Shown: in pieces, positions 24,601-33,395 of the stretch
Position numbering within the stretch: the first letter of the stretch is position 1
How the letters are laid out: the number at the start of each line of letters is the position of its first letter
Assembly (NCBI GenBank): GCA_012932295.1
Contig: JAAONU010000013.1
Span: 6,866,603-6,930,602, forward strand
Direction: 5' to 3'
From: Cyclina sinensis
Taxonomy: Eukaryota > Mollusca > Bivalvia > Venerida > Veneridae
Length of the DNA stretch: 64,000 nt
Notes under the pieces: generated by a model
Database searches by the model: none
What the model saw: the letters and a program-made list of their open reading frames with translations, nothing else
Told to the model about the DNA's origin: nothing
Translations under genes and position numbers: made by a program

Positions 24601-27600
24601 GATTCTCACTTTTAGAATAACAAGTTAATATAAGAAAAGTTGTACAATTGCTAATCCTTCTCTTAGTTCCAATCACAAAACAACCACATTATATATAAAA
24701 AGATGATGAAATGCGCTATAGCCTTTCGTGACCCTGAAATAGTTTTTCGATCTTATTTACAGCTATCGTCTTCTTTTGGTGTGCCAAAACAAGATTTCAA
24801 AGTTAGAGTAAGTTACCTTGTTGAAGATCAGCAAACAGAAGAGATAGACGACGACTATGATAACTTTGGTACTATCAGATTTTCTTGATCCTTTTGTTTT
24901 TCTTTCGATAACAAAAAAGTACAAAGTTAAAGTATGAATGATTTTTAAATCTGACAGCCTTTACATACACAAATCCAGAAATGCAGTGATTTTTGCAGTT
25001 GATTTTTATTTACATTGGTTCTACGTTTGATTAAACAAATTTGAAAGGTACACTCAGTGTTCACGTATTCAAATTTTAACTGTAAAAACGAACTTCACGA
25101 GCTTTTCTCATTCATTTTAGTGACAATACTTTGTCTGTTTTGATCTTTGATATACCTTCCATTCCAAGTTTAATCACTTTAACCAAAAGATAAAGGTATA
25201 CCTTATACACGCTTTACCGTAGTAAAGATATCCAAAGTAAAACTTTTCGTCAACGTTGTCGATATCACCAGGTACTTCACAGTTTGTTATAGACATAATT
25301 CGCTTACATGACAGCTTAAAGCAATTGAAGAATCATGAAAAATCCAAATAAATAAAACAAACAACTGGACTATGTTCCACGTCTACGTTTCCTGGATAAA
25401 AGGAATTAGTTTTACAGGATTTTTTTTATATATCTCTCTCCAAACAAGAGAAGTAAATGCCTTAGTTGTGCTTATAATGACCCAGAGCACAGTTACTACA
25501 ATTTTGGCAGAAGTCCACTAGACCATGCTGCATACTGAATATCAGAACTATAAACCTCGTGGTTAGCCTAGAAAAATATATTGTAGAATTTTCTTCAAAA
25601 GCGTGTGACTTCTTGTTTGGTCCAGGAATTTAAGCAATCTTTGTAAAATATTATTCAATGCAACATACCAAATATGAAAACACTATGCCATGCATCTTAC
25701 ATTCAGTGACCCCCTTGGATTATGATAAGATAGCTGGCATAATTTCGACAATCTTGATAAAAGTCCTTTAGAGAAGGCAACATTGTAAATATGAAAATGC
25801 GCGAACTTATAAATTGACATAACAAGGTTGATAAAGGGGTCTCTATGATAACTCTTCGTAAACGTTATGAACCCTCAGGAGGGACATCTTCTATTCCGAC
25901 TCTATTTGAGCAAGCTTAGTATAGATCTGCTAGGAAATGTTTACAATAAAATATCTTACTAGTAGCTACTACTGGGTTTTAGCTTTATTGTTCTTTCTAT
26001 ATGTAGCCCTAAAGTCTATAAAGTGCAATAATACATTTTAAGTAAATCTAGAGAGACATAAAAATAAGGCCATTGGAAGCCTTCTTAGCTTAAGGGCTTC
26101 AGACCAATTGTCAATGTATCTAAATCAATTGAATAAAACAAACGGATGAACGGACGTCGTCCTCCATCCTTAAAGTCCATCAGTCAACATATGTTTACGT
26201 TCTAGTCTTCTGTCGGTTAGTCCCAAACCACGATTTTTAAGGGGGTACAAAGTTGGAATAACGTTTACAAATTTAAACTAAGATAGAAAATACTGTAAAT
26301 GAAAAATTAAAACAATGAAATCGTTGTTCTATATTTTAGTAACGGTATACAATTGTTTACTGCTGGCAAAAGATTACAGCCATTGTCAAGCGTTAAATAA
26401 AAGTAAATATAACTGTAGCTGGTGTTCGAACAGAGATACATGTGGGTATGAAGATGAACAATGCGTCTTTGGAACAAACCCTGCACCTACTGTAACCAAA
26501 GTAAGTTTGTCGATGTAATTTAAAGTTTGATTTAAAGGGTAAACTCCTAAATATCTACATTTCATATACTGATAGTAAGAAGAAATATTGTCATGAAAGA
26601 AGATTTTTATCGAATTGAAAATAATCCGATATAATAAGAACAATTCTGCTTTATTTTAAGGACTATGTAAAGTATAATTTATTAATGGAATATCAACAAA
26701 CAAACTTGTAAGAAATCCCTAATAACAAGACTATGACAGATAAGATATATTTATTACAGATCATGCCAAGAAATGGTCCTACTATAGGGAAGACCAAGAT
26801 AACTGTGTTTGGGTTTAATTTTGGTATAAAAATAACAGATATAGAATCTGTTGAGGTGGCGAATATTCCATGTGACCTTAGCAAAGATGAAAATGACTTT
26901 CTTGTGACGAAGTCTCAAGATTACGAAAGCAAAGTTCCAACACAGTAAGTACAGCAAGACCTGATGACCTTCCAAAAATGTTAACTTTATAATCAAAAAA
27001 AACATCTACGTTTTATTTCTAGACATTGTCATTGTTTCACGTGTAAAAGAGTCAAGTTTTTTCCCCAGATCGTTATTAAACCAAGTTAAATAAGGACTTT
27101 AGCATATTAAAATGTTACGTTTTATATGTGTAATTTAGAATAGTGTGTTACTCAAGACCTTCTGTGAATGAAAGAACGGGTTTCGTTAACGTTATAGTGA
27201 ATGGAATGAAGTCCACATCGCACACAGAATATTCATACAAGGTAAAGTTATCAGAATAAGTGTTTACCTAATTTTAAATCTCATGTTTTCTTCTAATTGT
27301 TTGTAAATTTAATATATACTAGCAACATGTTAAATATTGAAGACGAATGGAATTCTAAGGCATATTCTCCTTTTTCTATAACTTGATTAAGGCGAATAAC
27401 CACCGCGATACACCGTGGATATAAATCTCTGTTCTTTATTTATTTCATTGTTTCCGCATATCTTAAACTGACACTGCTTGTGTTACCGTTAGCTTATCTT
27501 ATTTATAGCTATTGATAGTTTCAGTTTTTCAGTAAGTGAAAATGACGAAAGAAGAGGTCCTGGAACCATACAGAAAAGGGATATGTGGTACCAGAAAAGA

Positions 27601-30600
27601 CAGCGTTCAATGTTTTTAAGATAACACTGCACATCGGTGTGATCCTATCGATATTTGTTTTCCATTTACAGATTTCAACTGTAACGCAAATTAGTCCCAA
27701 GTCTGGACCAATAGCTGGTGGAACACGTGTTACATTGTTCGGTCAGAATCTTGGGATTGGCAACAGAAATATTAGTGTGATACTCGGAAATAAAAAATGC
27801 CTTGAACCAGTAGTCAAACCTGGTTTGCCTCTAGAATACAAGTAAGATTTACTGGTTAAAGAATCAGAAATATCATTTAGTTTTATCATCTGTTAATTAA
27901 AGCTTATTTTTCATTCAATTATTTCTTGATTTTTTTTCTTTTGTATTTCCTGTAAAAAGGTATAGAAAAAGCCGTTGAACAAATAAGTTATAATTTCTGT
28001 TGATTTTATCAATAAAGTGTACTACCATTTCACCAAATGGCTATGACTTTGAATGTTGTGATTAAAACGAGAAAATAATAACACATTTTGCATTTCTACA
28101 AGATATGTTCAGTAGAATAGACCTAACCAGTCTCAAAATATTTTCTTCAGGTTTTCAGACAATTTTACGATCGTCTGTACAGTCGATGGAGGGTACAGCG
28201 TGAATGCCACAAGATTGAATGTTTCTTTAGATGGTAAAAGCATAGTGTACACGGAAGCAATACAATTTATATTCGTCGACAATCCAGAAGTGATTTCAGC
28301 AATTTTCAGAAAGAAAGCATTTCTTAGGTTAGTCAGCAACAACCATTTCATGAATTAATAAATACGTTCGGTTTTTTCTTTTTTTTTTCTTTTGTACTCT
28401 TTCAGGGCTACGATAGACAACTGAGTCTACAGCAAAGTTGATTAGAACTAAAAACACTTAATTAAAATTTGTTTTTTTTTCAAGTATGGTATTTGTTTAC
28501 TATGTTTGTTTTAGATAAATATATTTATACTCGTTTATGTTTTCTGTCATTTGATCATACATTCTTGTGTACACAACATATTATATATCAAAAAGTTAAT
28601 TTTAATATGTCTTTCAGCGGTGGAACAAAAATTAACATTGTGGGAAGGAACTTAAATAATGCTCATACTGCAAGGGCTACATTAAACTATGAAGATGAGA
28701 TACAGGTAGTTATGATATCATTTTTTTTCGTCTTTTCTATTCGTCAAATATCCTTGAGATTTTTTTTATCAGAAGATCGGCTGTAAGGAGAAAATGCAGC
28801 TTAAAATAATCCTTGCATAATATGAATGTTTATAGGTTTCATTACACTCAATCTGATTAAAATCATATCCTAAACATCGCTATGATATCAGGATCTGAGG
28901 ACGACCAATAGAAGGTCACCTTCTCGTGACCTGTCCATCAGCCAATCAGAGCAACGCTTCCATCCTCATGGAAGTAAATGTTCAACTTGTGAAAATCTAT
29001 TTATATAGCTGGGATCCCAAACAATTATCTGCCATGTATAAACTGTCACTGAACTCAGGTAAATTTATTTGTCAAGATCTTCCAAAATAATGAAACTAAT
29101 GTTTCTGCAGAATATTATTTTTTCAAAATATATAAGCATTTTCCGTTTCCGATAACAAACATTGTAATGCTAGATAAGTTTACACGCAGTCTGAACACAC
29201 CGTGTGTACATGTGAGCTATCGAGACGCGTCATAAGCTGCAGTGTCATTGGCTGGGATATAAATAACAAAAGTGGTAATTCCAGGTTATCGAGAAGACAG
29301 AAATAAATGCGTCGTCTTCAGATCTAACCGTAGGGAGATCGTGAACTTCAGTCAGATTGCATTACACTGTTACTATTCTAAACAGCATTTTCATGTTTGC
29401 AATTTTATATTATACAATGTACAGAAGAAACCCTTTCATATATTTTCATTATCTATTTTTATTTTTTCGAACACATTGTAAGTATAATCACAGCCTTATT
29501 ATTATATTCAAACGTCAACGAACATTCTTAGTGCTTTTTTCAAACATTTTTTTCCAAGCACTGGAAATGTGAAATCGAGACCCGAGCTTCAGTAATATGC
29601 AAGGTTCCAAGAGCACCGGAGAGTGTGAGGAACGAGTTACTAAAAGAGAAAGGAACTGCAAAATGTTTAGAGTGTATCAGAGTGATAATAGTTCTTCATC
29701 TAGACAACGTTCAAGCAGAGGTTGAAGTAGAATATTACCAGGATCCTGTTATTGACAACATTCCAGGAGAAAATAAAGTCGTGATGTTCAGTTCTGACAA
29801 TCGTCGCCTGACAATTACTGTAAGTGTCTTTTGTGTTTATTTCACATTGTTTTAATTGTTCTGTCATTTTTCTTAAAGACCCCGGCGATAAACAATAAAA
29901 CGTCCTAATAACATGCTTCCCTATAAACTTACCTATGTATTGGAAAAGAAAAAGGCTTTTAATATGAATTTTTCACATTTTTACTTGATATTTTGTGAAA
30001 CATACTTAACAATAAAACCATAATCAAAACAGCTCTAACAAACAAACAAAAAGTTAACTAGAGAGCTATGTTAATTTTGTAGCGCTCAGAAAAGAACAGT
30101 TGCATGATATCACAAATGTAGTGTGATATTGATTTAATTTCGAATAATGAAATTTAAAGCTGATCTCAATGTCAAAGTCAAATCACAGAGAAAATTTCTG
30201 AAAATGTTTGCAAAATTGCGTATGTTAAAACATCATCGATTTCGTTATAAGACTTCTCCATATTTGGAAATCTCATAACCTCATAGTTCAAAACAATGAT
30301 TTTAAAACTTTGCTAAAGTATCCCTGCCAACTTTATCAACGTCCATTGAATAGAAATGTTGGCCTAGGAAAATTGTTGGTGCATGGCACACAACAGAAGA
30401 AACGACGGCTGTCGATAGACATAAACCACGTGGTCACTTCATTACAATGTTTGGAAGGTTAAAGGTCCATCGCTTTAAATCTTATTCCCACCAGCTTCAG
30501 TTCTGCTTTTACAAACATGAAAAGAAGAAAGAAACGAAAAACTCAAACCAGTTCAAACAGCTGAAATGCGTATTAACTTCTAGATTTTCGTTATGAATTT

Positions 30601-33395
30601 CAGATTCAGTGTTATAAATTTTGTTCTAGGGTAAACAGTTGACGTTTGTTGCAACTAGATCTGACATTAACATTACAGTCGGCAGAGAGACATGTCCCCT
30701 CGTGGAATTACAGCCTTCATATTTAACATGTATCGTACCTAGAATGCGTCCGGAATTTGCCAAACCAAATGAAGAGCGCCAAGAAGTTTATGTAAGATAC
30801 TAACTAAAATGCTCGTACGTGCAAGAAGCACACGTGAAATAATTCTAATAAGCAATATTCCCCAATACTAAAATATTTACGTTTTTCTTTTTTTTAATCA
30901 ATCTGCAGTAATTATTCTTGACAATGCATTGTTATTCAAATTTCAATCGTCAAGCAGCAATTTGGAATTTCTCATAATACCTAACTATTGGAATTGCCAG
31001 AAATGAGTAATGTTAAAGTTAGTTATTTGAAGCCATGACTCGTTTCAAATGAAATTTAAAATTGATGGGATTCCGCTGTTTCAAAATTTGAATGAATTTT
31101 CAGGTAAAGATCGGAAACATTAGAAAGAAAGTTGGATATGTGCTGTATAAAGACGATTATCAAGGCGCAAACAGTGAAATTATGGTTTTATTTTCTGCAA
31201 CTACAGCCTTTGTTCTTATTTGTTTAGGTAATAACATTTTCTATAACCTTTTAAATTTGTATTGAAGGAATGCAAAAAAACAACAGAAAAGCAATAGCTC
31301 TTGTTCTTTGGCATTATAATTATGTGGTTTATAACATACAAAAATAAAAAGTATGGCCTTATAATTGGTTTCTAAAGCAATACATATTCGGTTTGTCTAT
31401 CATGTAGCGTTTACACGATTATTTTTAAAATACATGTATTTGACTTACAGTCAGTGTTGTCATACATCTCACGTCTGTCACCGTTGTGGTGTGAGGTGGA
31501 CACATATCCGGGTTATTTGCACAAACTGCTTTGGGGTTGTTGCACTGCCCGAGTGGTCTAAAGCGTTCTTACTATGCATTGCTAGGCGGTTGGTGTCGTC
31601 CGGTGCGAGTTCGAATCTTACTGGGAACGTGATTAACGATTTACGGCATATTACAAATAGAATTACGTAAATGTCACACTTATGTGACTGTGCGCCTCAA
31701 AATTTCATTCTTATCTTTAAAACAAGGGGGATATTGAAATATAGTTTGCTGAACAAGAGATGAACTTATTTCTTAAACTGTTTCTTAACTTTAGGCACAG
31801 GCTGAATTCTTTTTCGGTTCCACTGGGGTCAGATTAATTACATTTTACAAAATTTTATCAGAAAGCATAAGATTGAGACTTCTGAAATTTAGATGTAGCA
31901 TTGTCTTGTAAACCTCTAACAAGACTAATCAGATTATGTTCTTAGAGCCATTACTGACCCAATGTCAGGTATAAAAATTTAACATATATCGACAAACTCT
32001 TCAAAACCTTTCTTGTCAGGCACCAAAAGGTAAAGACATCTGAAATACGGTATTTATCATTGTCTTGTCAATTTCTAATAAAATATTTGAAATCACACAC
32101 CTAGAGTTATCATTAGCTACATCCCATGTTTAAAACAGAAATAAATCAGAAAATCTTTAATAGTCTTCTTGTCCGAGATCACAAGGTCCAGAATTTTGAA
32201 ATTTTCCATGAAACATTACCTAGTAGACTCTACTGTTCAAACTTTGCGCCTACGGTCATTTCTTCCTTAAAAAACTTTGGTCAGACATTTAAAAAATCTC
32301 TTAAAATATTCTTGTCAGAAATCATTAGGTTGAGATATCTTAAAATCATTTTTTTACAAAGAATTTTTTAGAATATTCTTCTCACAATTTTCTGAAAGTA
32401 AGTTTGTTAAATTCTTTTATGAAAATCTACAAAAACGATAAGGATTATTTTTGGCTCAATTATATAGCAACAGTTATACTAAGGTGAAAGATTTGTTGAC
32501 CGTCATTGCCCTACTCTTACACCAGTACGCACGTTTATATTGTTTTTGTTTTTTTTTATCACAGGAACATTCTTAGTGTGTAAAAAGAAAAGAAAGCAGA
32601 TTAAAAGGCAGTACATTACAAATAACAGCATAAATAGGTATATATCTCATATATGAATTAGTGAAAATTTTATTTCGTTTTCATAATGTAAGACTGAACT
32701 AAATGACTATTTCGATTTTGCAAATGATTTATTTATTGCATTTAAATGAAAGGTATGAAACAAATAGTTTTCTGTTGCACGTATACTCAGGGCTTTTAAA
32801 GATTGGTCCTTTCATAGGTGGCCGATATTTGTACTCTGAATAACGTGAGTTTACTATATGCATAAATAAAAAAGGGAAGAGGAAATTAATCGAGAAAAAA
32901 CATGTGCTTAGTACTCTAGATCTTGAATTAAGTACTCCCACATACAAAACTCAATGAAAGAAAAAATTCAAAAGTACCCTTCGTTGGTGGTAATTACTTA
33001 AACCACGTAACATTTTTGTTCGTTGCCGATTTATATCTTTGTATTTTACGGCTTACAGAGACCCAACTCAGGCTGGCCAAAGAGACTTTTCAAAGGAGTG
33101 CGAGAATTCCAATGTATACACAGAAATATATGACTCAAGTCAACCTAATGAATACGATAATGTCGTAGAGGAAAAAGACTTCTATATGTCAGATGCAGAA
33201 CAAAGTCGGATACACTCAGCGGAGTCGAATGAGCTTAGCATGCCATACCTTGAACCGATATGCCAATCCGATCACGTTAAAGGTAAACTAACATTTCAGA
33301 TTCAAGTGGAAGAAGGGAACGGAGCGGATGTAGTTGTTGAACCTAAAGCAAAAGACAGGGATTCGTATATACACCCGGTATATTGTGATTCCTGA
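11609..33395 (+). CDS. Plexin-like receptor, copy 2 (all exons present, two frameshifts)
   Basis: Exons: 11609-12675, 13177-13380, 20732-20851, 21402-21502, 21944-22073, 22550-22694, 23118-23223, 23792-23897, 24208-24306, 24404-24502, 24763-24868, 26340-26500, 26760-26944, 27139-27241, 27672-27841, 28151-28327, 28618-28705, 29559-29819, 30630-30791, 31104-31227, 32565-32637 and 33059-33395. Ignoring two single-base insertions in exon 1, they give about 1373 residues: signal peptide, Sema, PSI1, IPT1, PSI2, IPT2, PSI3, IPT3-6, one membrane helix and a ~135-residue tail. Typical plexins are about 1800-2000 residues because of the GAP region, which is absent here. All 22 exons otherwise join in frame at GT-AG sites. 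The insertions near 11949 and 12006, relative to copy 3, break the Sema frame; pseudogene or assembly error are both possible. Confidence 0.85.
12720..13110 (+). repeat. Dispersed repeat shared with copy-3 intron
   Basis: Motifs such as CACAAACAATTAACGA, TCATAAGAACAA-CAAGAACAAG and TAGGTACTCAATGAC recur at 60780-61020 and 61420-61650. The two latter segments look like separate copies or halves. Family unknown. Confidence 0.5.
13177..13380 (+). CDS. Copy 2 exon 2: Sema, C-terminal part
   Basis: The acceptor is TTTTAG and the donor GTATTG; 68 codons, phase 0. It encodes DLEFRDYDFTCENAYQT, then VIGNSSFLIKSSHK and IIVGTSTGNILQ, the last propeller blade of Sema (the GTSTGNILQ ending is typical of plexins and semaphorins). 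Copy 3 has the same exon one base shorter. Confidence 0.88.
13480..19735 (+). mobile_element. Decayed LINE in copy-2 intron 2, split by a satellite element
   Basis: Pieces in order: 13600-13745 resembles an endonuclease start (LTWNIEGLKSKL then FLKNMTS, with a frame change to IQETWV-like); 14592-14895 matches the region upstream of the RT core (DVSKASESNLIPKQSVCGIN, EGEFLDSWAKSIILP); 18120-18620 is RT (LSETQAGFRDGYCTVDNAFV, ALVDFQKAFDFVNHSLL, FADDIAL). 18620-19735 is the 3' part with several stops. Non-LTR type. It is a dead copy; the reading frame is broken many times. Confidence 0.65.
14898..18115. mobile_element. Satellite-bearing element, ~20 units of ~144 bp
   Basis: Ends AGCTCACCTG (14898) and CAGGTGAGCG (18100) are inverted. 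The interior is a tandem array with units GGGTCATCTGGGTTCAAAAA, CTAGGTCACAGAGCCC, GTTAACACTCTAGAGGTTAC and GGAAATTTGTCAGAAAGGTT, repeating about every 144 bp (15199, 15344, 15593, 15736, 15880, 16024...). One unit near 15400 is about 40 bp short. It interrupts LINE coding sequence. Open frames inside the array are artefacts. Confidence 0.8.
19823..20296. mobile_element. TTAA-flanked MITE in copy-2 intron 2
   Basis: It starts AGGGACATACAGGC and ends GCCTGTGTATCCCT (one mismatch), flanked by TTAA at 19819-19822 and 20297-20300. The interior contains CACGTGAC motifs. It is a different family from the element at 49304-50821 but shares the target preference. Confidence 0.72.
20732..20851 (+). CDS. 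Copy 2 exon 3: end of Sema
   Basis: Forty codons, phase 0, donor GTAAGT. It encodes TLSGYGSQLTLFSKMKVTPP and RRVLIKDEDTIYAMTDTK. It corresponds to copy-3 exon 52827-52946. About 130 bases of intron just upstream are also conserved with copy 3. The preceding intron is 7.35 kb, against 365 bases in copy 3, because of nested repeats. Confidence 0.85.
21402..22073 (+). CDS. Copy 2 exons 4-5: PSI1 and start of IPT1
   Basis: Exon 21402-21502 encodes VFLIHRSNCSEISSCNEAMK and then CGWCVYKQR, a PSI module. Exon 21944-22073 starts after a pyrimidine-rich tract ending CACCAAG and encodes VTRKADCLDGPNHW, completing PSI1, then NCSLRLSVTPSSIPL for IPT1; the donor is GTAAGT. The start at 21944 was chosen because upstream frames contain stops and because the copy-3 exon (55997-56126) has the same 130-base length. 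An open frame on the minus strand here is a shadow. Confidence 0.83.
22550..23223 (+). CDS. Copy 2 exons 6-7: IPT1
   Basis: Exon 22550-22694 encodes VTVMLRQLPEPRPGDLYQC and KKNGSSFICILPRIQ. Exon 23118-23223 encodes DYLDASLKISVRTKSMGNVV and VLFFQCEHFKR, then passes in phase 2 into the PSI2 exon. Lengths (145 and 106 bases) equal those of copy 3. Confidence 0.86.
23630..23686 (-). mobile_element. SINE fragment in copy-2 intron
   Basis: Matches 2755-2800 of the SINE in copy 1 (GGGTTTAACGCCAGTTTCAA, then GGTCATATCCCGGCGG). The tRNA-like head is missing. Confidence 0.6.
23792..24868 (+). CDS. Copy 2 exons 8-11: PSI2 and IPT2
   Basis: Exons 23792-23897, 24208-24306, 24404-24502 and 24763-24868. 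They encode CVDCISRTTQYCEWC and RCQRKGSPCSTELIAP (PSI2), then CPSLADMRGSLFVHTGVLTA, YLYTCDIPTTSKLSAAVRVG and KVRVSYLVEDQQTEEIDDDY (IPT2). The last exon ends at TTTG before GTACTA, so that the next exon restores N-F-V-T-V-Y-N-C. Confidence 0.87.
24869..26339. other. Long intron of copy 2, no recognised content
   Basis: The AT-rich intron between IPT2 and PSI3 is 1.47 kb; the copy-3 counterpart is 275 bases. Part of it (about 25440-25900) has the look of a degenerate tandem repeat, but no unit is clear enough to define. Confidence 0.35.
26340..26500 (+). CDS. Copy 2 exon 12: PSI3
   Basis: 161 bases between TTTTAG and GTAAGT. It encodes TVYNCLLLAKDYSHCQALN, KYNCSWCSNRDTCGYEDEQC and the IPT3 lead-in APTVTK. 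The intron before it (24869-26339) shows no coding signal. Confidence 0.9.
26760..27241 (+). CDS. Copy 2 exons 13-14: IPT3
   Basis: Exons 26760-26944 and 27139-27241. They encode IMPRNGPTIGKTKITVFGFN, FGIKITDIESVEVANIPC and then IVCYSRPSVNERTGFVNVIV, ending HTEYSYK. The phase-2/phase-2 junction through CA|A is shared by all three copies. Confidence 0.9.
27672..28327 (+). CDS. Copy 2 exons 15-16: IPT4
   Basis: Exon 27672-27841 (170 bases) encodes VTQISPKSGPIAGGTRVTLF and GQNLGIGN. Exon 28151-28327 begins by completing a lysine codon (AA|G) and reads FSDNFTIVCTVDGGYSVNAT, ending FRKKAFLR. This pair shows the ancestral exon length that copy 1 has lost. Confidence 0.89.
28618..30791 (+). CDS. 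Copy 2 exons 17-19: IPT5 and IPT6
   Basis: Exons 28618-28705, 29559-29819 and 30630-30791. They encode SGGTKINIVGRNLNNAHTA, VICKVPRAPESVRN, EVEVEYYQDPVIDNIPGEN and NITVGRETCPLVELQPSYL. The DPVID motif opens the last plexin IPT. The intron 28706-29558 contains unassigned noncoding DNA. Confidence 0.88.
31104..32637 (+). CDS. Copy 2 exons 20-21: membrane segment
   Basis: Exon 31104-31227 encodes VKIGNIRKKVGYVLYKDDYQ and the helix IMVLFSATTAFVLICLGTFL, which is completed by exon 32565-32637 (TFLVC) and followed by the basic stop-transfer KKKRKQIKRQ. The junction is phase 1 (G|GA). The protein is therefore a single-pass type I membrane protein. Confidence 0.87.
31536..31740 (+). mobile_element. 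tRNA-derived SINE in copy-2 intron
   Basis: GCCCGAGTGGTCTAAAGCG (A box) and GTGCGAGTTCGAATCTTACT (B box) are ~60 bp apart with a long variable-arm-like segment, as in Leu or Ser tRNAs. The acceptor ends do not pair well, so it is a SINE head rather than a tRNA gene. The 3' limit is uncertain. Confidence 0.6.
31800..32420. repeat. Degenerate ~158-bp tandem repeat in copy-2 intron
   Basis: TCTGAAATTTAGATGTAGCA TTGTCTTGT at about 31880 recurs as TCTGAAATACGG ... CATTGTCTTGT at about 32038, with similar flanks in a third diverged unit. Confidence 0.4.
33059..33395 (+). CDS. Copy 2 terminal exon: short cytoplasmic tail
   Basis: 112 residues ending CDS-stop (TGA). Features in order: RDPTQAGQRDF, a tyrosine cluster NVYTEIYDSS and NEYDNVV (YDNV fits a Y-x-N Grb2-type SH2 ligand, inference), one tail unit YMSDAEQSRIHSAES plus a partial NELSMPYLEP, then KLTFQIQVEEGNG and the end DSYIHPVYC. 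There is no GAP domain. The last 100 bases are acidic and alignable with copy 1. Confidence 0.87.

Noticed and set aside
28890..29300. Promoter-like stretch in a copy-2 intron (CCAAT, TATATAGC, TATAAATA motifs)
   Set aside because: Such motifs are expected by chance in AT-rich DNA; no downstream first exon could be defined.
31541..31625. A Leu/Ser tRNA gene on the plus strand
   Set aside because: Boxes are good but the ends do not form an acceptor stem, and there is no terminator run at the right place.
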